From contig NZ_JARXYJ010000001.1 of assembly GCF_029894425.1 (NCBI RefSeq), positions 1,054,001-1,118,000 of the forward strand: a DNA stretch of 64,000 nt, given 5' to 3'. Below, in pieces: positions 25,897 to 34,608 of this stretch. Made by a program: the position numbers and the translations under genes. Positions within the stretch are counted from its first letter, which is position 1. Each line of letters opens with the position of its first letter. The notes under the pieces are model-generated. The model was not told where the DNA came from, ran no database searches, and saw only the letters and a list, made by a program, of their open reading frames with translations. This DNA comes from Streptomyces sp. SAI-127. GTDB taxonomy: Bacteria; Actinomycetota; Actinomycetes; Streptomycetales; Streptomycetaceae.

Positions 25897-26865
25897 ATGA
25901 ACGACCAACTGCCCTCGGTCCCGACCACCCTCACGGTGGCCGCCCGCACTCTCGCCGCCGACGGCGTCGTCTCCCTCACCCTGCGCCGCCCCGACGGCGG
26001 CACGCTCCCCGCCTGGACGCCCGGCGCCCATATCGACGTACTCCTGGAAGGTGACGCCGACGGCCTGGTCCGTCAGTACTCCCTGTGCGGACAGCCGGCC
26101 GAACGCGGGTCCTGGCAGATCGCCGTGCTGCGCGAGCCGGAGGGCCGCGGCGGTTCCGCGTACGTCCACGACCACCTGCGGGAAGGCTCCACCGTGCGGG
26201 TCCGCGGACCGCGGAACAACTTCCCGCTACGGCCGGCCACCCGCCATCTGTTCGTCGCCGGCGGCGTCGGCATCACGCCCATCCTTCCCATGGTCGAGGC
26301 CGCCGAGGCCGCGGGGGCCGACTGGAGTCTGCTGTACGGCGGCCGCACCCGGACCTCGATGGCGTTCCTGGACCGCCTCGCCCCGCACGGGGAGCGGGTA
26401 CTCGTCCGTCCGCAGGACGAGTACGGCCTCCTGGACCTCGCCGCCCACCTCGGCGTGCCCAAGGAGGGCACCCTGGTGCATGCCTGCGGTCCCGAGCCCC
26501 TGCTGCGGGCGGTGCAGGAGCAGTGCGCGGGCTGGCCGCCCGGCACGCTGGGCGTCGAACGGTTCGCCCCGGTGGCGACGACCGAGAGCGGCGCGGCCGC
26601 GGCCTTCGAGCTGGAGCTCGTCCGTTCCGGGCTCACCCTCACCGTGCCGCCGGACCGTTCGGTGCTCGAAACCGTGGAGGAGGCCGGCGTCACGGTCGAC
26701 TTCTCCTGCCGGGAAGGCACCTGTGGCACCTGCGAGACCGACGTACTGGACGGCACACCCGACCACCGCGACTCGCTGTTGACGGAGGACGAACGAGCCG
26801 CCGGCGACACCATGCTCATCTGTGTCTCCCGCTCGTGCGGGCCCCGTCTCGTGCTCGATCTCTGA
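25897..26865 (+). CDS. Oxygenase reductase, VanB-type (FMN, NAD(P)H, 2Fe-2S)
   Basis: Protein of 322 residues. In order: flavin-binding barrel with RQYSLCG near residue 65, NAD(P)-binding domain with GGVGITPI near residue 125, and a C-terminal plant-type [2Fe-2S] domain with CREGTCGTC and a distal CVSRSC. It is a phthalate-dioxygenase-reductase/VanB-like protein that passes electrons from NAD(P)H directly to an oxygenase. Since it has its own ferredoxin domain, it probably serves the Rieske protein at 6.8 kb, while the Rieske at 12.7 kb has a separate ferredoxin. Pairing is inferred. Confidence 0.92.
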   Translation: MNDQLPSVPTTLTVAARTLAADGVVSLTLRRPDGGTLPAWTPGAHIDVLLEGDADGLVRQYSLCGQPAERGSWQIAVLREPEGRGGSAYVHDHLREGSTVRVRGPRNNFPLRPATRHLFVAGGVGITPILPMVEAAEAAGADWSLLYGGRTRTSMAFLDRLAPHGERVLVRPQDEYGLLDLAAHLGVPKEGTLVHACGPEPLLRAVQEQCAGWPPGTLGVERFAPVATTESGAAAAFELELVRSGLTLTVPPDRSVLETVEEAGVTVDFSCREGTCGTCETDVLDGTPDHRDSLLTEDERAAGDTMLICVSRSCGPRLVLDL

Positions 26866-26918
26866 CGTCGATCGCTTCCCGTTCACCAGACCCGCTCACC
26901 AGAAAGGACGGACTCCGG

Positions 26919-27779
26919 ATGGATCCCGTCACCCGTCTCGGCGTCGTCGGATGCGGCCTCATGGGCTCCGGCATCGCCGAAGTCGCCGCCCGCAGCGGTA
27001 TCGACGTCCATGTCGCCGAGGCCACGCATGACGCGGTCGAGGCAGGCCGCCGCCGACTCACCACCTCCCTCGACCGAGGCCTACGGCGTGGCAAGCTCAG
27101 CGAGGAACAACGCGACCAGACCCTCGCCCGGCTCTCGTTCACCCGTGACCTCGGTGACATGGCCGACCGTCAGTTCGTCATCGAGGCCGTCGCCGAGAAC
27201 CGCGACATCAAGACCGGTGTCCTGCGCGACCTGGACAAGGCGATCGAAGACCCTGCGGCGGTCCTCGCCACCAACACCTCCTCCATTCCCGTCGTCGATC
27301 TCGCCGTCGTCACCGAGCGGCCCGAACGGGTCATCGGCCTGCACTTCTTCAACCCCGTCCCCGTGCAGCAGTTGGTCGAGGTCATTCCCTCCCTCGTCAC
27401 CGGCGCGGACACGGTGCGGCGGACCCGCGGCTTCGCCGAGCAGCTGGGCAAACAGGCCATCCAGGCGCCCGACCGCTCCGGCTTCGTCGTCAACGCCCTC
27501 CTCGTGCCCTACCTGCTCAGCGCGGTACGGATGGTGGAGTCGGGCTCCGCGCGGCCGGACGACATCGACCGGGGCATGGAACTGGGGTGCGCGCACCCCA
27601 TGGGGCCGTTGCGCCTGCTCGACCTCATCGGCCTCGACACCGCCCAGGCCGTGGCCGAGTCGATGTACGAGGAGTACAAGGAGCCGCTGTACGCACCGCC
27701 CGCCCTCCTGCGCCGGATGGTCGCCGCCGGTCACCTCGGCCGCAAGAGCGGCCGCGGGTTTCACACCTACGACAGCTGA
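26919..27779 (+). CDS. 3-hydroxyacyl-CoA dehydrogenase (HBDH family)
   Basis: Protein of 286 residues. NAD site GCGLMGSGIAE starts near residue 12; the catalytic His is in LHFFNPVP and the substrate region in TNTSSIP. C-terminal dimerisation half has GCAHPMGPLRLLDLIGLD. Length and sequence match 3-hydroxybutyryl-CoA dehydrogenase. It is a close paralogue of the gene at 40.9 kb (whole blocks such as LVEVIPSL and the C-terminal GPLRL-DLIGLDT region are identical). ATG at 26919 follows AAAGGA. Last gene of the ligase operon; convergent with the cupin gene. Confidence 0.93.
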   Translation: MDPVTRLGVVGCGLMGSGIAEVAARSGIDVHVAEATHDAVEAGRRRLTTSLDRGLRRGKLSEEQRDQTLARLSFTRDLGDMADRQFVIEAVAENRDIKTGVLRDLDKAIEDPAAVLATNTSSIPVVDLAVVTERPERVIGLHFFNPVPVQQLVEVIPSLVTGADTVRRTRGFAEQLGKQAIQAPDRSGFVVNALLVPYLLSAVRMVESGSARPDDIDRGMELGCAHPMGPLRLLDLIGLDTAQAVAESMYEEYKEPLYAPPALLRRMVAAGHLGRKSGRGFHTYDS

Positions 27780-27822
27780 GTGCTGCGGAACGTTGGCCTA
27801 CCGAGCACCCTCCGCCACGCCC

Positions 27823-28353
27823 TCAGTGTTCGGGTTCCGCGCCGATGAGGACGAACGCCACCGTGGACGGTTGTCCGCTGCGGTTGCGCCAGGCGTGCCG
27901 GGTGCCGTTCTGGATCACGATGTCGCCCGCCGAGAGCGGGGTGCAGTTTCCGTCGTCGAGTTCGAGGACGATCTCGCCCCCGAGCACGATGCCGTAGTCC
28001 ACGGTCGGCGTCGCGTGCATGCCGTCGGGCTCGATGAGTTCGGCGATACCGGGCGAGTCCGCCCGCTGTTCCCGGTCGTAGGCCGCAGGGTCGAACGCCG
28101 GGTCGGTGAACGCGGCCTCCGGCGGGAAGGTCAGGACGACGAACCGGGTGCCGCCGGGCGCCGGAAGAAGGGTGGTGACCTTCGGCGTGGGGTCCTCTCC
28201 CGCCCTGCTGACCGGTTCGCCGGGGTCGGTGGCCCACGGCAGTCGGGACACCCAGCCAGGCAGGCTGGTGAACTCCCGGCTGCGCGGGACGGGGCCGTCG
28301 CTGACGACGACCGACTTGCCGTTCTCGTCATGGCCGGTGACGACTCTGCGCAT
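27823..28353 (-). CDS. Cupin-domain protein
   Basis: Protein of 176 residues; the cupin barrel is in the C-terminal half, with a VDYGIVLGGEIVLELDD strand pair and a GDIVIQNGTRHAW segment providing a His ligand. The first cupin motif lacks the usual HxH (TVDYGIV instead), so metal binding may be altered. Upstream residues 1-90 are not typical. ATG at 28353 has AAGGAGG about eight bases upstream; only 41 bases separate it from the kinase gene. Cupins in catabolic operons are dioxygenases, isomerases or sensors; the role here is unknown. Confidence 0.8.
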   Translation of the reverse strand: MRRVVTGHDENGKSVVVSDGPVPRSREFTSLPGWVSRLPWATDPGEPVSRAGEDPTPKVTTLLPAPGGTRFVVLTFPPEAAFTDPAFDPAAYDREQRADSPGIAELIEPDGMHATPTVDYGIVLGGEIVLELDDGNCTPLSAGDIVIQNGTRHAWRNRSGQPSTVAFVLIGAEPEH

Positions 28354-28394
28354 GGTCTGCCTCCTTCGGTCCGCCGGATCCACCGGACGATCGG

Positions 28395-29447
28395 TCACGC
28401 GGGTCGGCCGCTGTCGGTCTGGGTCGCAGCGTCCAAGGCGGTCACCCAGGCGTCCAGCACACCGACCACCGTGGCTGCGGGCGCCCGCAGCAGGGCCGAC
28501 GCCACCGTCCGGACGAACAGCCGGTGCCGGTCGTCCGTGAGGTACTCCACCGGGGACTTGCCGTCCACACGGGCGAGCAGCAGTGCCGGCAGCAGGGAGG
28601 CGGCCCGCGCCTCCAGGGCGGACCGGGGTTCCCAGTCGATGTGCCGCAGGTATCGATCGGCCAGCGCATGGGCGGACCGCAGGAGTTCGGCGCGGCGGCC
28701 GGGCACGACGAGACTCTTGAGGAGCAGATGGTTGACGCAGAAGGCCAGATCGAAGGCCGGGTCGCCGTACCAGGCGCACTCGGCGTCCAGCAGCACGGGC
28801 CCCGACGGGCCGACGAGGACGTTCTTGGGGCTGACGTCGCCGTGCACCAGGGCCAGGCGGGTACCGGCCGTGCGGTCGGCGAGGCCCTGGAGGATGTCGG
28901 CCAGGCCGGGGTGCGCCGCCGCGGTGGCCAGAAGGTACGGCTCGATCCGCAGGGCGTGGAAGTTTGCGTCCGTGGCGAACTCCGCGGCGAGGACCGTGTC
29001 ACCCGCGCTCGCCGCGTGCAGGGCGCCGAGCACCTCTCCGACGGCCGCCGCGGTCGCCGGCTCCACCTCGCCGGCGAGGAGTTGGGACTTCCACATGGGG
29101 TAGCGCTCGGCGGGCAGGTACGCCATCGCGAACAGGCCGGCCTCGGGGTCGTGTGCCAGCAGTTCGGGCACGCTGTCCGGCCGGTGCAGGGACGCGAACC
29201 GCATCCACGCCCATTCGTAGGCGTTGCGCGACACCGGCGCCTCCCAGTCGGCCGCGACCCGCAGCCGGGCCAGGGCCCGCTTGACGCACAGGGAGCGCCC
29301 CGGCAGGTCCACCCGCCACAGGTCGGAGGAGACTCCTCCGGCCAGCGGCGTCCACCGCGCGGTTTCGCCGGGGAGTGCGAGCTCGTGTGCGGTCAGGAAA
29401 TCGGACAGGGCGCGGTCCGGGGTCTCCGGCGCGGCTGTGGGGCTCAT
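28395..29447 (-). CDS. Aminoglycoside-phosphotransferase-like kinase
   Basis: Protein of 350 residues of the APH/choline kinase superfamily. The Brenner motif HGDVSPKN and the metal-binding DAECAWYGDPAFD lie near residues 200-230. The N-terminal lobe carries LCVKRAL with the probable ATP-binding lysine. Such kinases phosphorylate hydroxyl groups of small molecules, often not antibiotics. Start overlaps the upstream dehydrogenase stop (ATGA), so it is a metabolic gene rather than a resistance gene by context. Together with the downstream enolase paralogue it suggests a phosphorylated intermediate. Confidence 0.87.
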   Translation of the reverse strand: MSPTAAPETPDRALSDFLTAHELALPGETARWTPLAGGVSSDLWRVDLPGRSLCVKRALARLRVAADWEAPVSRNAYEWAWMRFASLHRPDSVPELLAHDPEAGLFAMAYLPAERYPMWKSQLLAGEVEPATAAAVGEVLGALHAASAGDTVLAAEFATDANFHALRIEPYLLATAAAHPGLADILQGLADRTAGTRLALVHGDVSPKNVLVGPSGPVLLDAECAWYGDPAFDLAFCVNHLLLKSLVVPGRRAELLRSAHALADRYLRHIDWEPRSALEARAASLLPALLLARVDGKSPVEYLTDDRHRLFVRTVASALLRAPAATVVGVLDAWVTALDAATQTDSGRPA

Positions 29448-30448
29448 CGCCGGTCACCCGGTCCGGCGGGCAGGCCGCCGGGGTGGTTGCACGGGTGTGC
29501 CGGGGCCTCGCCCGCCAGGATCCGAACGACCTCTTCGGCGGCGCGGCGGCGCAGTTCCGTGACCGAGGCGTCGGAGGAGAAGGCGACGTGGGGGGTGAGC
29601 AGCGCACCGGGCTGGTCCAGCAACCCGGCGGGGACATGGGGCTCGCTCTCCAGGACGTCGAAGGCGGCTCCGTCCAGCTGGCCGCCGTCCAGCGCCTTGA
29701 TGACCGCGTCGGTGTCGACCAGGCCGCCGCGGCTGACGTTGACCAGCAGCCCGCCCGGCTTCATCAGCGCCAGCTGATCGGCGCCGATGAGGTGGTGGGT
29801 GCCGGGTGTCAGCGGCACGTGGAGGATCACCGCGTCGCTTCGGCGCAGCAGTTCCTGAAGGTCGACCAGCTCGACTCCGGGGGCGTCCTTCGGAAGATGA
29901 GGGTCGTGGGCCAGGATCCGGCAGCCGAACGCGCCGAGCTTGCGGGCGGTGGCGCGTCCGATCCGGCCGAAGCCGACGATGCCGCAGGTCAGCGTGGACA
30001 ACCGGCGCAACCGGGCGCCGGCCGGGTCCCAGCGACCCGTACGGACCTCCCGGTCGAAGACGGCCAGGCCGCGCGTCCAGGCGAGCACCATGCCGACGGC
30101 GTGGTCGGAGACCTCGTCGACGCAGTAGTCCGGCACGTTGGTGACCCACACGCCCCGCTCGGTGGCGGTGTCCACGGCGATGTTGTCGAGGCCGACGCCG
30201 AGCCTGGCCACGATCCGAAGATCGGGGGAAGCCTCGACGGCGAGGGAGGAGACGGGCGCCCAGCAGGTGAGGATGCCGGCGGGCCGGTGCTCGGCGACCA
30301 GCTCCTCGATGGTGTCGGCGGAGGCGGGTTCCGCGGGGCCGGACACCAGCGTGTGGCCCGCGCCCTCGATGACGGATCGCTCGACGGAGTCGTCGGGCCA
30401 GGCGTAGTCGGTGAGCAGCACGGTGTCTGGGCGGCTCGGTGGTGTCAT
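29444..30448 (-). CDS. D-2-hydroxyacid dehydrogenase
   Basis: NAD-dependent enzyme of 334 residues of the formate/glycerate dehydrogenase-like family. The nucleotide motif GIVGFGRIG is near residue 155; the substrate Arg, catalytic Glu and catalytic His are in VSRGGLVD, ESEPH and LTPHVAF in the last third. Related enzymes include hydroxypyruvate and glyoxylate reductases and C-terminal-binding-protein-like dehydrogenases. First gene of the leftward kinase/cupin operon. A LacI-type operator lies 277 bases upstream, shared with the divergent MFS gene. Confidence 0.9.
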   Translation of the reverse strand: MTPPSRPDTVLLTDYAWPDDSVERSVIEGAGHTLVSGPAEPASADTIEELVAEHRPAGILTCWAPVSSLAVEASPDLRIVARLGVGLDNIAVDTATERGVWVTNVPDYCVDEVSDHAVGMVLAWTRGLAVFDREVRTGRWDPAGARLRRLSTLTCGIVGFGRIGRATARKLGAFGCRILAHDPHLPKDAPGVELVDLQELLRRSDAVILHVPLTPGTHHLIGADQLALMKPGGLLVNVSRGGLVDTDAVIKALDGGQLDGAAFDVLESEPHVPAGLLDQPGALLTPHVAFSSDASVTELRRRAAEEVVRILAGEAPAHPCNHPGGLPAGPGDRR

Positions 30449-31175
30449 GGCAGATCGTCCTCGCAGAAATCGTACGGCCGCCGTGGACGGCCGGGTTTGA
30501 CGTCCGGTCTCGTCCGATCAGCAGGTCTGAGCATCACCCGGGACGGCGGCCGTCGGCTGTCCGATGGTCCACGGCCGCCATGGGCGCGGGGGAAGAGTGT
30601 CGCTGGGCTCGGTCGGGTGTCACCGGCGCTCCCCGACTCGTGGTCGGAAGACGCCGGTACAGGCCCCCGGAACTGGGTCACGCGATGCCGGGGCACGTCG
30701 AATCACTTTGTCACAGCCACATGATGCTAACGATAGCACTGTGGGTCTGCGAATCGTCAAGAACGCGGCGTGCAGCGGCTCACCCGCGCCCCGTACCCGA
30801 GGCCGGCGGGCCCGCTCATCACGGCAAAGCGGGGGAATCCCAGGAAATCCGTCCGTACATCTTGACGCGCCGGGCACTTCCCTTCATGGTTTCAGCCAAC
30901 CCCGGCCGTGCGGCCGACACGTATCCGCACAAGGTCCGGTTGTCGAAGACGCCATAGCCACGGACGTCCCCGACGGGCGCTATCCGGCTGAATTCCGCAT
31001 GCGGTGTCCGACCGCGCGGTGGCCGATCGCCCGCATTCCGTCAGACGGCGCCCGATTTCGCCGTCGCCGACTCGAGTCCGTGTTCAGCTCACCGCTTCTT
31101 TCCTCGCCGCACGCCTCCCGTGCGCCGATGGATCCGCCGCGGCCTGCCGTGGCCCATTCCTCATCAGGAGCCGCA
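30449..31175. other. Long intergenic region with operator
   Basis: About 730 bases between the D-2-hydroxyacid dehydrogenase and the divergent MFS transporter. A few ORFs up to 170 codons exist, but their composition resembles non-coding DNA and I recognise no protein. The only feature supported is a LacI-type operator at 30725-30738. A TTGTCA hexamer (30708-30713) precedes it by about 11 bases and may be part of a promoter that the site blocks. Confidence 0.6.
30725..30738. promoter_or_regulatory. Putative LacI-type operator 1
   Basis: TGCTAACGATAGCA, a near-perfect dyad centred on CG. It differs from the perfect palindrome at 33350-33363 at one base. It lies between the D-2-hydroxyacid dehydrogenase operon and the MFS gene, so it could control either or both. 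Confidence 0.75.
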
Positions 31176-32444
31176 ATGCCTCACGCAGCGCAAGTCGACA
31201 CCAGTGCAGTGCCCGTCAAGGACACACAGGAAAGCAACCGGCCCCCCGTCTCCCGCGCCATGATCGGCGTGGGCTTCCTGTTGGTGGTCCTCTCCTACAT
31301 GGTCAACGCGATGGACCGTCAGGTCTTCCCGCCGCTGCTGCCCAACATCCGTGCGGAATACGGGTTCTCCCTGGATCAGGGCGGCCTGCTGGCGACGAAC
31401 TTCACCCTCGGCATGGCCCTGGCCGGCCTGCCCGCGGGGTATCTGCTGGACCGCTTCCGACGCAAGACCGTCCTGCTGGTCAGCATCGTCATCTACTCCC
31501 TGGGCACGATGGCCACCCCGCTGGCGACCGGCTTTGCCGACATGACCCTGTACCGGGTCGTGTCGGGCTTCGGTGAGGGCATGCAGTCCGCTGCGATCTT
31601 CGCGGCGATGGGTGCCTTCTTCGTCCAGCGGCGCGGCCTCGCGTTCGGTGTCATCGGCATGGGCTACTCCGTCGGCGTGTTCATCGCCCCGCTCATCGGT
31701 GTCGGACTCGCCGACACGCACGGCACCTGGCACTCGCCCTTCTACCTGTTCGGCACGGCCGGGCTGCTGATCGCCGCCGCCTCCCTGTTCCTCGTGAAGG
31801 CCGGCCTGACCGAGCACTCCGCCGAGAAGGCCGTCTCGACCAGCACCTACGAGTACATGCCGGCCTCCGCCTACAACCGCAACACCATCGCGCTTGCCGT
31901 CCACTCGGTCGTCAGCGGTGTGGCCATCTACGGATTCCTGGGCCTCTACCCGACGTACCTCATCACCTCGCTGCACTACTCCTCCGAGCAGGCCGCGCTG
32001 GCGATGAGCTTCCTCGGCTTCGGCGGCATGGCGGCCCTGTTCGGCGGCTGGCTCGGCGACCGCGTGAACCAGCGCAACCTGCTGATCCTGAGCCTGCTGG
32101 CCGTCTCCGCCATCAGCGCGTGCATCTACGAGACACAGGCGGGAGTCGGCGTGCAGTGTGTGTTCGCCTTCCTCATGGGCGCCTTCGGCCTGGGGTTCAT
32201 CTATCCCAACAGCAACAGTGCGATGCAGCGGGCCGTCCGTCCGGCACAGATCGGACGCGCCTCCGGCCTGTTCGTCACCAGCTACTACGGACCGGCGGCG
32301 TTCTCGGGTCTGCTCTTCGCCGCTCTGGTGGGCTCCTTCGGCTGGGACCGGGCCGGACTCCTGCAGGTCACGCTCCTGCCGCTGGTCGGCGTCCTCGCCC
32401 TTGCCTTCGTCCGTCCCGCGCAGTTCAACAGCGCGGTCCGCTGA
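31176..32444 (+). CDS. MFS transporter
   Basis: Protein of 422 residues with twelve predicted membrane segments, the first at about residues 28-48. Early motif FRRKTVLLVSI is near the loop 2-3 region that carries the MFS signature. Closest in style to the anion:cation symporter or hexuronate/aromatic-acid groups, so import of an organic acid is likely. ATG at 31176 has AGGAG upstream; the frame is open for 200 codons before it without membrane or family character. It sits between LacI-type sites and the FAH-family gene, so it probably supplies the regulon's substrate. Confidence 0.85.
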   Translation: MPHAAQVDTSAVPVKDTQESNRPPVSRAMIGVGFLLVVLSYMVNAMDRQVFPPLLPNIRAEYGFSLDQGGLLATNFTLGMALAGLPAGYLLDRFRRKTVLLVSIVIYSLGTMATPLATGFADMTLYRVVSGFGEGMQSAAIFAAMGAFFVQRRGLAFGVIGMGYSVGVFIAPLIGVGLADTHGTWHSPFYLFGTAGLLIAAASLFLVKAGLTEHSAEKAVSTSTYEYMPASAYNRNTIALAVHSVVSGVAIYGFLGLYPTYLITSLHYSSEQAALAMSFLGFGGMAALFGGWLGDRVNQRNLLILSLLAVSAISACIYETQAGVGVQCVFAFLMGAFGLGFIYPNSNSAMQRAVRPAQIGRASGLFVTSYYGPAAFSGLLFAALVGSFGWDRAGLLQVTLLPLVGVLALAFVRPAQFNSAVR

Positions 32445-32450
32445 CACACC

Positions 32451-32489
32451 AAGGGGGCTGCCCACCGCCGAGCGGTGGGCAGCCCCCTT
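32451..32489. terminator. Bidirectional terminator hairpin
   Basis: Perfect 18-base inverted repeat (32451-32468 and 32472-32489) with loop CGA. The stem begins AAGGGGG and ends CCCCCTT, so each strand has a short AA/TT flank. It separates the convergent MFS and FAH-family genes. Confidence 0.85.
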
Positions 32490-32516
32490 GTGCGGTCACT
32501 CCGCGGGCCTTTGCGG

Positions 32517-33296
32517 TCAACGGCTCTCGGCCACGACCGGGTTGCGCAGAACGCCGATGCCCTCGATCTCGACCTCGACCTCGTCTCCGGGACGGATCGG
32601 CCCGACACCGGCAGGCGTGCCGGTCATGATCGCGTCTCCGGGCAGCAGCGTCAGGTAGCGGCTGAGGTAGCTGACGAGGTCCGGGACGGGGAGCAGCAGG
32701 TCGGCGGTGCTGGCCGACTGCATGACTCGGCCGTTCACACGGGTCGTCAACGACAGCGCGGACGGGTCGAGTTCCGTGGCGATGACCGGCCCGAGGGGAG
32801 CGAAGGTGTCCTGGCCCTTCCCGATCAGCAGCGTTCCGTATGTGCTTTCCTTGCGCTGCACGATGCGGTCGCTGACGTCATTTCCGCAGGTATAGCCGAG
32901 GATGTACTCATGAGCCTCGGAAGGCTTGACATGGCGGGCTTCCTTTCCGATGACCACGACCAACTCGCCCTCGAAATGGATGAGTTCGCCATCCTCCGGA
33001 TAAACGATGGCGTCCCCCGGTCCCACCACCGCCGTGCTCGGCTTCATGAAGCACACGGGAACCTCCGGAATCTCACGGTCGGTCTCGCCGACGTGTGAGG
33101 CGTAGTTGTACGCGAACCCGTAGATCCGGGGTTTCTCGACCGGCGGGAGAATGACGACGTCGCTCACTTCGTCGACGTGTCCCGCAAGGGACAGTCCCGT
33201 AAAGGGGTCGCCCTCGAATCGGGCGATGGTGACGTCACCGGGTTCGAGTTCTCCGTAGTGACACACACCGCCGACGGCATACCTGACGATCCGCAC
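32517..33296 (-). CDS. Fumarylacetoacetate hydrolase family protein
   Basis: Protein of 259 residues. FAH-family marks: FAYNYASHVGE near residue 60, CFMKPSTAVVGPGD, the metal ligands in HFEGELVVVIGK, GYTCGNDVSDR, and TGTPAGVGPIRPGD near the C-terminus. Members hydrolyse or decarboxylate acylpyruvate-like products of ring cleavage, including the HpcE/HpaG isomerase-decarboxylase of the homoprotocatechuate route. GTG at 33296 is preferred: GGAGG lies five bases upstream and MRIVRYA is the usual start, although codons continue to 33335. A perfect operator lies 54 bases upstream. Confidence 0.92.
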   Translation of the reverse strand: MRIVRYAVGGVCHYGELEPGDVTIARFEGDPFTGLSLAGHVDEVSDVVILPPVEKPRIYGFAYNYASHVGETDREIPEVPVCFMKPSTAVVGPGDAIVYPEDGELIHFEGELVVVIGKEARHVKPSEAHEYILGYTCGNDVSDRIVQRKESTYGTLLIGKGQDTFAPLGPVIATELDPSALSLTTRVNGRVMQSASTADLLLPVPDLVSYLSRYLTLLPGDAIMTGTPAGVGPIRPGDEVEVEIEGIGVLRNPVVAESR

Positions 33297-33349
33297 GGAC
33301 ACCTCCGTACTTTGGGCAGCCATGGGCGGCTGCACGGCCCATCCAGCAA

Positions 33350-33363
33350 TGCTAACGTTAGCA
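33350..33363. promoter_or_regulatory. Putative LacI-type operator 2 (perfect palindrome)
   Basis: TGCTAACGTTAGCA, perfect on both arms and extended to 16 bases by A/T (33349-33364). On the minus strand a TATTAT (-10-like, 33363-33368) abuts it, which would place the operator at the start of FAH-family transcription. Confidence 0.8.
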
Positions 33364-33420
33364 TAATAGGTGATGCCCGAGCCCGCCGCTCCGCTCCCCG
33401 ACCACGCAGCGCAACACGAG

Positions 33421-33434
33421 TGCTATCGTTGGCA
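33421..33434. promoter_or_regulatory. Putative LacI-type operator 3
   Basis: TGCTATCGTTGGCA, with one mismatched pair in the outer arms, 49 bases before the LacI start. Its centre is 71 bases from operator 2, close to seven helical turns, which would allow looping or joint control of the divergent FAH-family gene and autoregulation. Confidence 0.7.
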
Positions 33435-33482
33435 TACGGAAGGTGACGACCGCGGGAACAGTCAGCCGGAGGGGACGCTTAC

Positions 33483-34514
33483 GTGATCACGACCAGGGAC
33501 ATCGCCGAGCGTCTCGGGATCTCCGTCTCGACGGTCGGCCGGGCCCTCGCCGACGACGCGCGCATCAGCGAGGAGACCAAGTTCCGGGTCCGCCAGACCG
33601 CTTCCGAGATGGGCTACGTCGGCAACCGGGCGGCGCGGATGATGCGCGGAGCGTCCAGCAACGTGGTCGCGCTGGTCATCCCGGACATCCGCAACAGCTT
33701 CTACTCGACCATCGCGCACGAGCTCTCCAAGAACATGGCGGCCGAGGGCTTCCAGTTGATGCTCTCGGAGACCGACGACGACCGGATGGTGGAGCTGCGT
33801 CATCTGCGGGAGCTGTCCGCGAACCGCGTGGCCGGCGTCATCATCGTGCCCACCGCGCGTCCGCACAGCGAGTCCGTCAAACTCCTGCGCGCCGTACCGC
33901 ACCTGCAGTTGCTGCGCCGTCACCCCTCGCTCGGCTCCCAGTGGTTCGGTGTGGACGACCGCGAGGCACTGCACCGCGCCACGGCCCACCTGGTGGCGCT
34001 GGGACACACCCGCATCGCCTATCTGGGCGGCCCCGAGGAACTGCCGACGGGTGCGGAGCGTCTGGGCGGCTTCCGCGCCGCCCTGGAGGAGGGCGGCCTT
34101 GCGGACGACGCCGGACGCGCCGAGCTGGGGCCGCCGTCGTCCGTGCACCACGGGCGCGAGGCGGTACGTCGGCTGCTGCAGGGGCCGGCCGCTCCCACCG
34201 CACTCGTGCTGGGATCGATCCAGCTCACCCTGGGTGTTCTGGAGGAGCTGTCCGCGCAGGGCGTGAAGGTGCCCGGCGAGCTGTCCGTGGTCGGGTTCGG
34301 GGACGAGCCCGGCTTCTCCTGGTGGGGCCCCGGGCTCACCACGATCGGCCTGCCGATCCAGGAGATGGCGACCAGCTGCGCACTGTGGCTTCTGCGTCGC
34401 CTCAAGAACGAGCCGGACAACGACGGCCCGTACACGTCGGTCTCCCCCGGATCGCTGGTTCTGCGCGGCAGCACGGCACCCCTCGACGGAAAGGTTCCGT
34501 CCAAGTCCGCCTGA
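33483..34514 (+). CDS. LacI-family transcriptional regulator
   Basis: Protein of 343 residues. The N-terminal LacI HTH spans residues 3-24 (TTRDIAERLGISVSTVGRAL), followed by the hinge motif NRAARMMRG, in which Met replaces the usual lever Leu. The rest is a periplasmic-binding-like effector domain (VVALVIPDIRNSFY, LGHTRIAYLGGP). GTG at 33483 has GGAGGGG upstream. It diverges from the FAH-family gene across two putative operators and precedes the convergent FMN reductase pseudogene. Most likely represses a regulon of five sites until an aromatic acid or pathway intermediate binds. Confidence 0.93.
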   Translation: MITTRDIAERLGISVSTVGRALADDARISEETKFRVRQTASEMGYVGNRAARMMRGASSNVVALVIPDIRNSFYSTIAHELSKNMAAEGFQLMLSETDDDRMVELRHLRELSANRVAGVIIVPTARPHSESVKLLRAVPHLQLLRRHPSLGSQWFGVDDREALHRATAHLVALGHTRIAYLGGPEELPTGAERLGGFRAALEEGGLADDAGRAELGPPSSVHHGREAVRRLLQGPAAPTALVLGSIQLTLGVLEELSAQGVKVPGELSVVGFGDEPGFSWWGPGLTTIGLPIQEMATSCALWLLRRLKNEPDNDGPYTSVSPGSLVLRGSTAPLDGKVPSKSA

Positions 34515-34545
34515 GCGGGTCGCACCTCGAGTCGCCACCGGCCTT

Positions 34546-34604
34546 GCGCGAGAACGTGAAGGTGCCCGGAGCGCTGCGCTCCGGGCACCTTCACGTTCTC
34601 GCGC
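34546..34604. terminator. Bidirectional terminator, 29-base arms
   Basis: A perfect inverted repeat of 29 bases per arm (34546-34574 and 34576-34604) around a single T lies between the convergent LacI and FMN reductase genes. A realistic stem is about 27 pairs with a four- or five-base loop. It is exceptionally long for a terminator and would also extrude as a cruciform. Confidence 0.8.
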
Positions 34605-34608
34605 CGCG

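Noticed and set aside
28395..29447. Antibiotic resistance by the APH-like kinase
   Set aside because: The gene is translationally coupled to a metabolic dehydrogenase inside a catabolic regulon; the fold alone does not imply resistance.
30439..30957. Possible 172-codon gene upstream of the MFS gene
   Set aside because: No ribosome-binding site, no family resemblance, mixed codon usage, and it covers an operator region.
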